Part shown: piece by piece, positions 18,544 to 23,931 of the stretch
How positions within the stretch are numbered: position 1 is the stretch's first letter
Layout of the letters: each line of letters starts with the position of its first letter
NCBI GenBank assembly: GCA_900768515.1
Contig: CAAGDG010000057.1
Location: forward strand, 1 to 24,782
Reading direction: 5' to 3'
From: Lentisphaeria bacterium
GTDB lineage: Bacteria > Verrucomicrobiota > Lentisphaeria > Victivallales > Victivallaceae
Length of the DNA: 24,782 bases
Notes under the pieces: model-generated
Told to the model about the DNA's origin: nothing
The model's database searches: none
Seen by the model: the letters and a program-made list of their open reading frames with translations, nothing else
Translations under genes and position numbers: made by a program

Positions 18544-18549
18544 TCGGAT

Positions 18550-18704
18550 GGCCGTATTGTGGGCGGAGCCTCCGCTCTGCGATATTCCGGCTCCCGGTTC
18601 CGGAACGGAGACTCGCGGCCGCGACAACGGGGGAAAACCGGATTCGCCGTAAAAAGCGATGTCGGCCCCGGTATGGAAATCAATCCAAAATGAGGAGAAG
18701 GAAC
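18550..18704 (+). other. Long untranslated leader of the four-gene array
   Basis: About 155 bases lie between the candidate start site and the first ATG. The stretch holds two perfect palindromes, GTTCCGGAAC (18597-18606) and TCGCGGCCGCGA (18613-18624), and a GGAGCC...GGCTCC pairing around 18565-18595. No convincing gene or known riboswitch was recognised. The rest of the 344-base intergenic region holds the divergent promoters and the LacI-type palindrome. Confidence 0.4.
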
Positions 18705-19256
18705 ATGAGAACCACCACTCTACTGCTGACCATTGCCGCCGCCGCGGGAACACTCTCCCTGAGCGCGGCAAATGTCCGGATCGATCTCAATGGAATTTCC
18801 AACGGCATCGTGCTGCAGCCCGGGGAGTCCGGCGGCTTCAGCGTCCGGCGCGCCGGATGGGAAGAGAAGGAGAAACAGGATAAAACCTTGAATCTGGAAA
18901 AAGCGCTGGCCGCCGATTATCAGGATTACACCTTCAGTTTCACCGCCGACAAGGCGGGATACATCTCGTTCACCATCTGCGGGAACTGGGCACCGGACGC
19001 CGCAAACCGCCCCTATCTGCTCCTGGATGACGTCACCGTCAACGGCGAACTGCTCCCCAACGGCGACTTCGAAGCCCAGAGTGCCGACGGCAAAATCACC
19101 GGCTGGAATGTGCAGGGAAAACCGACCCTCTCCAATGAGGCCAAATCGGGCAGCTCCGCCATTCGCATCAACCACGACAACCGGATTGCCCAGAGCCTGA
19201 AGGTGGAACCGGGCAAGAGTTACACTGTGAAATTTTCCGCAAAGGAGACCAAATAA
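18705..19256 (+). CDS. Secreted CBM4/9-like permuted beta-sandwich protein, array member 1
   Basis: The product has 183 residues. ATG 18705 has AGGAG seven bases upstream; an ATG at 18690 lies before that Shine-Dalgarno and is rejected. A Sec signal peptide (MRTTTLLLTIAAAAGTLSLS, cleavage near SAA) is followed by VRIDLNG, DYTFSFTADKAGYISF, CGNW, YLLLDDVTVNGELLPNGDFE, a GW segment, SAIRINHDN, and VEPGKSYTVKF. The LLDDVTV block is typical of the end of CBM4/9 modules, and NGDFE...W...GKSYTVKF of their beginning, so the halves appear in swapped order. It is the most diverged of the four and has a single Cys in the mature part. No catalytic motif is seen. Likely exported, binding carbohydrate or assembling with its paralogues; function unproven. 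Confidence 0.8.
   Translation: MRTTTLLLTIAAAAGTLSLSAANVRIDLNGISNGIVLQPGESGGFSVRRAGWEEKEKQDKTLNLEKALAADYQDYTFSFTADKAGYISFTICGNWAPDAANRPYLLLDDVTVNGELLPNGDFEAQSADGKITGWNVQGKPTLSNEAKSGSSAIRINHDNRIAQSLKVEPGKSYTVKFSAKETK
19242..19247 (+). promoter_or_regulatory. Shine-Dalgarno for array member 2, inside member 1 coding sequence
   Basis: AAGGAG is the in-frame Lys-Glu codon pair of the conserved C-terminal AKE motif of member 1. It lies eight bases before ATG 19256 and so selects the first of two adjacent ATG codons. Confidence 0.75.
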
Positions 19257-19795
19257 TGATGAAATTCTCCATTCCCTTCCTTGCCGCCGCACTTGCGTTT
19301 CCGGCGCTGCTTCCGGCAACGGAAGCCCGGGTTGACCTCAACGGAATCAAAGAGGGGATTCAGTTCACCAAGACCGCCGGCGATGGCGTCAACCTCTACA
19401 AAGCGACCTGGGTCAAGCCCGAGGAGCAGTCGCAGCGCGTCTTCCTGCAGAAAAAGCTCTCCGGCGACTACCAGGAGGTTGCATTCACCTTCACCGCCGA
19501 CAAGAGCGGAACCATCTGGATCGCCTTTGGCGGGAACTGGATGGAAAAAGCCGAAGAGCGGCCGTTCGTCCTGCTCGACGACATCACCATCAACGGAGAA
19601 GCGCTTCCCAACGGCGGATTCGAGGAAGCTCTCCAGGGCAACTGGAGCAAGGGGAAGGACGTTACCACTTCGCCCGACGCCCACTCCGGTTCCGCCGCCA
19701 TCCGGGTCAACCACGACAATCAGATTTCCATGCCGCTCAAAGTAGAGGCTGGAAAGAGCTACGAAGTCAAATTTTTTGCAAAGGAGGCTAAATGA
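19256..19795 (+). CDS. Secreted CBM4/9-like permuted beta-sandwich protein, array member 2
   Basis: The product has 179 residues. The start ATG shares one base with the preceding TAA (TAATG); a second ATG follows at once. The signal peptide is MMKFSIPFLAAALAFPALLPA, with cleavage near ATEA. Mature blocks: RVDLNGIKEGI, KTAGDG, FTFTADKSGTIWIAFGGNW, FVLLDDITINGEALPNGGFE, SGSAAIRVNHDN, and VEAGKSYEVKFFAKEAK at the end. It is close to member 3 and shows the same swapped order of CBM4/9-type halves. No Cys and no catalytic motif are seen. It ends in an ATGA overlap with member 3, implying translational coupling. Confidence 0.82.
   Translation: MMKFSIPFLAAALAFPALLPATEARVDLNGIKEGIQFTKTAGDGVNLYKATWVKPEEQSQRVFLQKKLSGDYQEVAFTFTADKSGTIWIAFGGNWMEKAEERPFVLLDDITINGEALPNGGFEEALQGNWSKGKDVTTSPDAHSGSAAIRVNHDNQISMPLKVEAGKSYEVKFFAKEAK
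19781..19787 (+). promoter_or_regulatory. Shine-Dalgarno for array member 3, inside member 2 coding sequence
   Basis: AAGGAGG covers the Lys-Glu codons and the first base of the Ala codon of member 2's AKEAK tail. It is four bases before ATG 19792 and seven before ATG 19795, so the second ATG may be the one used. Confidence 0.75.
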
Positions 19796-20325
19796 TGAAA
19801 CTTACCCTTCCAGTTCTCGCTGCCGCGGCGATTCTGCCGCTCGTCGCCTCCGCTGATGTCCGGATCGATGTCAACGGCACGAAAGACGGCATCAAAATTC
19901 AGAAGACGGCCGGAGAGGGATTCTCCGGCGGAAAAGCCTCCTGGCTTCCCGAGGGACAGCAGGAACAGCGGCTCTTCCTCCAGAAGAAGGTATCCAAGGA
20001 ATACCAGGAGTTCTCCTTTGCCTTCACCCCCGACAAGGACGGTAACGTCTGGCTCTCCTTCGGAGGGAACTGGAATGAGGATCCCGCCGCCCGTCCCTTC
20101 GTTCTGATCGACGAGGTCTCCATCAACGGCGAGCCGCTTGCCAACGGCGGATTCGAAGATGGATTCAAAGGCTGGGGTGTCGGCAAGAATGCCACGGTTT
20201 CCAGCGATGCGAAGGCCGGCGGCAACGCGGCCAAGGTCAATCATGACAACAATGCCGGACGCAACATCAAAGTAGAGGCAGGCAAATCCTACACAGTCAA
20301 ATTCTTCGCAAAGGATGCCGAATAA
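19792..20325 (+). CDS. Secreted CBM4/9-like permuted beta-sandwich protein, array member 3
   Basis: The product has 177 residues from ATG 19792, or 176 from ATG 19795, which has the better Shine-Dalgarno spacing. The signal peptide MMKLTLPVLAAAAILPLVASA has likely cleavage before DVRID. Mature blocks: VRIDVNGTKDGIKIQKTAGEG, FSFAFTPDKDGNVWLSFGGNW, FVLIDEVSINGEPLANGGFE, GFKGWGVG, AAKVNHDN, and VEAGKSYTVKFFAKDAE. The second Asp of the DD pair is Glu here. No catalytic residues are recognised. Probably secreted together with the other three. The stop TAA directly abuts the ATG of member 4. Confidence 0.82.
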   Translation: MMKLTLPVLAAAAILPLVASADVRIDVNGTKDGIKIQKTAGEGFSGGKASWLPEGQQEQRLFLQKKVSKEYQEFSFAFTPDKDGNVWLSFGGNWNEDPAARPFVLIDEVSINGEPLANGGFEDGFKGWGVGKNATVSSDAKAGGNAAKVNHDNNAGRNIKVEAGKSYTVKFFAKDAE

Positions 20326-20862
20326 ATGAAGGTGAAATTCCTGTTTGCGGCGATTTGCGCGCTCCCGCTTCTGGCCGGAGCCGGCGTCCGGGTGGATCTC
20401 AATGGGCTCCAGGACGGAATCAAGCTGCGCAAGACCGCCGGCGATTTTCAGCTTCAGAAAGGGCACTGGCTCAAGGGAGATCAGCAGGACTGCTATCTCT
20501 ATTTGACCGCGAAACCCGCACAGGAGTGGACGGCGGAGGAGTTCACCTTCGTTCCGGAGAAATCCGGCACGGTGACCATCGCCTTCACCGGCTCCTGGGC
20601 AGAGAAGCCGGAAGACATGGCCTACTTCCTGGTCGACGACGTCACCGTCAACGGAGAAGCGCTTCCCAACGGCGGGTTCGAAGATGTCGCCGATGGGAAA
20701 CCGGCCGGATGGATGCCGGCCAAATCTCCGGTTGTGGTTGACGACGCACACTCCGGCAGCAAGGCGGTCAAGATCAACCATGTCAACCGTGTTTCACAGA
20801 AAATCGCGGTGGAAGCCGGAAAACCGTACACGGTTAAGTTTTTCGCCAAAGATATGAAATAA
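20326..20862 (+). CDS. Secreted CBM4/9-like permuted beta-sandwich protein, array member 4
   Basis: The product has 178 residues. The ATG follows the previous stop with no gap; a weaker AAGGA lies ten bases upstream. The signal peptide MKVKFLFAAICALPLLAGAG leads into VRVDLNGLQDGIKLRKTAGD. Later blocks: EFTFVPEKSGTVTIAF, GSW, YFLVDDVTVNGEALPNGGFE, AVKINHVN, and VEAGKPYTVKFFAKDMK. A mature-part Cys occurs in QQDCYLY. The tail codons read AAA GAT, so the Shine-Dalgarno seen in members 1 and 2 is absent, as fits the last gene. A strong terminator follows 19 bases later. Confidence 0.82.
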   Translation: MKVKFLFAAICALPLLAGAGVRVDLNGLQDGIKLRKTAGDFQLQKGHWLKGDQQDCYLYLTAKPAQEWTAEEFTFVPEKSGTVTIAFTGSWAEKPEDMAYFLVDDVTVNGEALPNGGFEDVADGKPAGWMPAKSPVVVDDAHSGSKAVKINHVNRVSQKIAVEAGKPYTVKFFAKDMK

Positions 20863-20880
20863 GCGTCTTTCCCGTTCATT

Positions 20881-20916
20881 TGAGAGCCGCATTTCCAATG
20901 CGGCTCTCATTTTTTT
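20881..20916 (+). terminator. Rho-independent terminator of the four-gene array
   Basis: A perfect 13-bp stem from TGAGAGCCGCATT to AATGCGGCTCTCA encloses a 3-base loop (TCC) and is followed by seven T (20910-20916). The T-run touches the stop codon of the convergent SEDS gene. On the minus strand no T-run follows the hairpin. Confidence 0.95.
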
Positions 20917-21983
20917 CACTCCCGGGAAGCGCTCAGCGCAATTCCGATCAGCAGAGCGGTTCCGACCAGGGAGCTGCCGCCGTAACTGATCAGCGGCAGC
21001 GTCAAACCGGTCGGCGGCAGCAGGCAGAGGTTCACACTGATGTGCACCAGCGACTGGATGCCGATCATCGCCGCCGCGCCGCCGAGACAGAGCCGGGCGT
21101 CTCCGCTTCTTCCAGGCCGGAGCGCCAGCCAGGAGAGCGAACCGATCAGAATGGCGAAAAAGAAGAGCACCGGCAATGAGCCGATCAATCCGAGCGTCTC
21201 CATCATCGTTGCGAAAGCGGAGTCGTTGTAGGAGAGCGGCAGATAGGCGTTGCTCCAGACCGCGCCGCCGAGCTTCGAACCGAAGTAGTGGCCGCGGGCG
21301 ATCGCCAGTTCGAACTGCCGGATGTGCCAGCCGCTGCCGAAGGGGTCGGCCTCGGGATGGAACAACCCGGTGATCCGCTTCCAGGCGTAGGGGTTGCGCC
21401 AGATGAAGAGTCCGGCAAAGAGCACTCCGCCTCCAGCCAATTCGCCGAGCGTCCGCCAGGCTCCTCCCGCCAGAAAGTAGATTGCGGCAAATGCTGCCAG
21501 ATAGATCATGCCGGTTCCGAAGTCGGGCTGAAGCAGGATCGGCGCCAGCCAGACAGCGGCGGTCAGCGCCGCGATTCCGAACCGCCAGCGGCTGTCGCGG
21601 AACCGGGTGAAGACCACCGCCATGGCCAGCAGAAAGATCCCCTTGGCCAGCTCCGATGGTTGCAGCTGAAACTCTCCGAACCGGAACCAGCCGAGCATGC
21701 CGTTGATCCGCACGCCGAGAAACGGCAGAAGTCCGAGCAGCAGCAGACAGAACGCGGCGAGCACCGGCCAGTTTTTCCGGTAGAATCCGAAGGGGACCCG
21801 CCATGCCGCCAGCAGCACCACCATGGCGACCAGCAGGAAACTGAACTGGCGCCCAACCAGGTAAAGCGGTTCCGGAGAGGTGGACTGGGAACTTGCAATT
21901 GTCAGCACTCCCCAGAGTCCGAGCAGGAAAGTCGCCCCGACCGCCAGCAGCTGAGCGCGAAACTCCGGAAAATCCCGTTTCAT
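20916..21983 (-). CDS. SEDS-family peptidoglycan glycosyltransferase (FtsW/RodA)
   Basis: The product has 355 residues in about ten hydrophobic segments. SEDS signatures: INGMLGWFRFGEFQLQPSEL with the following K, then QPDFGTGMIY, the loop YNDSAFATMMETLGLIGS with Asp254 at the position of the catalytic Asp, and PPTGLTLPLISYGGSSL near the C-terminus. Members polymerise lipid II into glycan strands, normally with a class B PBP partner. FtsW and RodA cannot be told apart from these motifs. The ATG at 21983 overlaps the pedestal gene's stop as ATGA, and GGAGGAGA lies just upstream, so translation is coupled to it. Confidence 0.9.
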   Translation of the reverse strand: MKRDFPEFRAQLLAVGATFLLGLWGVLTIASSQSTSPEPLYLVGRQFSFLLVAMVVLLAAWRVPFGFYRKNWPVLAAFCLLLLGLLPFLGVRINGMLGWFRFGEFQLQPSELAKGIFLLAMAVVFTRFRDSRWRFGIAALTAAVWLAPILLQPDFGTGMIYLAAFAAIYFLAGGAWRTLGELAGGGVLFAGLFIWRNPYAWKRITGLFHPEADPFGSGWHIRQFELAIARGHYFGSKLGGAVWSNAYLPLSYNDSAFATMMETLGLIGSLPVLFFFAILIGSLSWLALRPGRSGDARLCLGGAAAMIGIQSLVHISVNLCLLPPTGLTLPLISYGGSSLVGTALLIGIALSASRE

Positions 21984-22684
21984 GGCGTCTCCTCCCGCTC
22001 AAGTTCGTCCACCGTCCGAAACAGCCGAACCTCGTGGCCCGGAACCGGCTCCGTCTCCAGTTTCCAGCTGGACTCCACCCAGTTGCGGGCGCGGTCCAGC
22101 ATCACGCGGTAACGGCCCGGCGTGCCGCGCAGCAGGAAGTCAAACTCCTTCTCCAGCCCGGAAACGCCACGCAGCTCCAACCCATCCGAAGTCACACTGC
22201 CAATCAGCGAGCGGATCCGCGGAGAACTGACCGTGATCCGTTCCAGACGCGGCAGAATCCGCAAACTCGGATTGCCCTTGACCAGAAATTCCAGCTTCAA
22301 CAACTGGTCGACAGAGAGATTGCGCCGCAAGAGGGTCCGCCCGGAAGCGCCGGGTTTCGGCGGCTGTTCCTCCAGTTCCGGAACGATTTCCCGCAACGCC
22401 TCCCAGCGGGAAGCCGCGATCCGGCCGCTCCCCGCCGGAATGTAGTAGAGATCAAAATACTTCTCGTTCCAGGCCAGTGGAACGCCGTCCCGGTCGACGA
22501 TCCTCCCGCGGACCGGGGGGATGATTCCACGGCTGGTTGCCATCGCCTCTCCGAGCGCGAGGTAACGTTCCCGGGCGGGTCCCGCCAGATACCAGGCGCG
22601 GCCGCCGGCGACCAGACTCCAGACCAGGAAGAGTCCCAGCATCAGAAAAAGCCGGATCCGAAACCGCCGTTCCACCGGGATCAC
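21980..22684 (-). CDS. Class B PBP-like protein with anchor and pedestal but no transpeptidase domain
   Basis: The product has 234 residues. I chose GTG 22684, which overlaps the MFS stop as GTGA; an in-frame GTG nine bases on is possible. The long open frame upstream runs antiparallel to no real domain and overlaps the MFS gene. One transmembrane segment (RLFLMLGLFLVWSLVAGG, about residues 11-28) is followed by SRGIIPPVRGRIVDRDGVPL, the class B PBP dimerisation/pedestal start. SGLEKEFDFLLRG, P-V-P-G-H-E and VRLFRTVDELERE come later and match the linker that normally leads into the transpeptidase. The protein ends there, with no SxxK, SxN or KTG domain. The pedestal of class B PBPs contacts and activates SEDS proteins, and the next gene is one. 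Confidence 0.82.
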   Translation of the reverse strand: MIPVERRFRIRLFLMLGLFLVWSLVAGGRAWYLAGPARERYLALGEAMATSRGIIPPVRGRIVDRDGVPLAWNEKYFDLYYIPAGSGRIAASRWEALREIVPELEEQPPKPGASGRTLLRRNLSVDQLLKLEFLVKGNPSLRILPRLERITVSSPRIRSLIGSVTSDGLELRGVSGLEKEFDFLLRGTPGRYRVMLDRARNWVESSWKLETEPVPGHEVRLFRTVDELEREETP

Positions 22685-23931
22685 CCCCTCCCCCGGCGGC
22701 GCCGGACCGCCGGCGGAATCCGTCGCGAAGCGTAAAGCACCGCTGGAATCAAGAGAAAAAACATCACGCCGGAACCGACAAACACGCCGCGCACCCCGCC
22801 GAGCTGCGTCGCGGTAAATCCCCCCAGCGAAGCGCCAAGCATCCAGCCGACCGCCTTGGCCGAGGCGGCCCATCCGAAAAAGCTGCCGTGATCGCGTTCC
22901 GGGGTCACGCCGGCCAGCCACGACTGCAGCAGGGGCTCGATGCCTCCGGCGGCGAGAATCATCAACGCCCGTTCGAAGAGCAGTCCTATCACATGCGTAC
23001 TGGAACTCTGGACCATGCGCATGATTCCGGCCACCGCGATCGCCACGACCATCACCCGGATCAGCGACATGCGGTCGGCCAGAAATCCGAGCAGAAGCCC
23101 GGAGAGGATTCCGGCAAGCGAACAAAACCCGCTGATCCGGCCGCTCCAGCTGATCGCCGCGGGATCGCCGTTCATCACCTCTTCCACCAGCTGGGGCAGA
23201 AACGGGTTGTCGAATTCGCGCGCCATGCCCATGAAAACGAAAAGGAACATCAGATACCAGACCAGTCCGAACCGGGGGATCCGCCAGTCGACGTTCCGGA
23301 GGTGTTCCGCGAGCGATTCGCGCACCTTGAAATTCTCCCGCACCCCCCAGAGCACCAGCATGCCGCCGCAGAAGATGAAAAGCCCGCTGCCGACAAACAC
23401 GGTCCGGTACCCGAATTCAAGCACACAGTCCCCGCCGAGGAACTGTCCGGCCATCATGCCGCCGAACAGCGCCGATGCAATCGTCCCGAGTGCAAATGAA
23501 CGGTACTGCGCGGGCGTGGTGCTGATGATCAGCGTCTGCGCCGCGGAAACGGTCCCGGTGAGCGCCCCCAGAAAAAGACGGTGCGCCACCAGCAGATCGG
23601 GAGAAGAGATGAAGCCCATCATCGGCAGCAGAAGCGCCGCGCCGAAATTCGCGCGAAGCAGCATCATCCGCCGGCCGTACACGTCAGCGACCATGCCCCA
23701 GATCGGGGCGAAAATGCAGAACGTCAGATTGCCGGCCACACTGAAAGCGGCCACATACCAGCTGCGCTCGTCTTCGGGCACCCCCAGCTCCGTGAAGTAG
23801 AACGGGATGAACGTATAGGCGGAACTGAACGACGCCATCGAAATGAACTGCGAAATCCATACGATCACCAGATTCCGCCGCCAGTACAGAAACTCTCCCA
23901 CGCCGCGCACTCCGTTTTTCCGTTCAGCCAT
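22681..23931 (-). CDS. Major facilitator superfamily transporter
   Basis: The product has 416 residues with about twelve hydrophobic segments, the usual MFS size. The motif-A loop GMVADVYGRRMMLLRA lies between the second and third segments, and a related GFLADRMSLIRV occurs in the second half. The Arg-rich C-terminus (RRIPPAVRRRRGRG) is cytoplasmic by prediction. The ATG at 23931 directly abuts the upstream stop (TGAATG), and no separate Shine-Dalgarno is evident, suggesting coupled translation. The substrate is unknown. The drug-efflux-like DHA1 group is a reasonable guess, but a role in moving an envelope precursor is also possible given the pedestal-SEDS pair downstream. Confidence 0.88.
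   Translation of the reverse strand: MAERKNGVRGVGEFLYWRRNLVIVWISQFISMASFSSAYTFIPFYFTELGVPEDERSWYVAAFSVAGNLTFCIFAPIWGMVADVYGRRMMLLRANFGAALLLPMMGFISSPDLLVAHRLFLGALTGTVSAAQTLIISTTPAQYRSFALGTIASALFGGMMAGQFLGGDCVLEFGYRTVFVGSGLFIFCGGMLVLWGVRENFKVRESLAEHLRNVDWRIPRFGLVWYLMFLFVFMGMAREFDNPFLPQLVEEVMNGDPAAISWSGRISGFCSLAGILSGLLLGFLADRMSLIRVMVVAIAVAGIMRMVQSSSTHVIGLLFERALMILAAGGIEPLLQSWLAGVTPERDHGSFFGWAASAKAVGWMLGASLGGFTATQLGGVRGVFVGSGVMFFLLIPAVLYASRRIPPAVRRRRGRG

Larger units (their letters stand above)
18705..20862 (+). repeat. Tandem array of four diverged paralogous genes
   Basis: Four consecutive genes of 177-183 codons encode proteins of the same design: signal peptide, VR(I/V)D(L/V)NG block, a Trp-containing central region, F.G.W, a D(D/E)(V/I)(T/S)(I/V)NGE.L(P/A)NG(G/D)FE block, and a VE.GK.Y.VKF.AK tail. 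DNA similarity is strongest at the 3' ends and gene junctions. Junctions overlap or abut, indicating one operon built by tandem duplication and then diverged. Confidence 0.9.

Noticed and set aside
18433..18771. Minus-strand 112-codon frame upstream of GH130
   Set aside because: It runs across the divergent promoter region and the start of array member 1, has no Shine-Dalgarno or recognisable domain, and its hydrophobic end comes from A/T-rich DNA.
22685..23125. N-terminal extension of the pedestal protein into the MFS gene
   Set aside because: The extra residues are Arg/Ala-rich shadow sequence opposite MFS codons in another frame. The PBP-like anchor begins only at the GTG near 22684.
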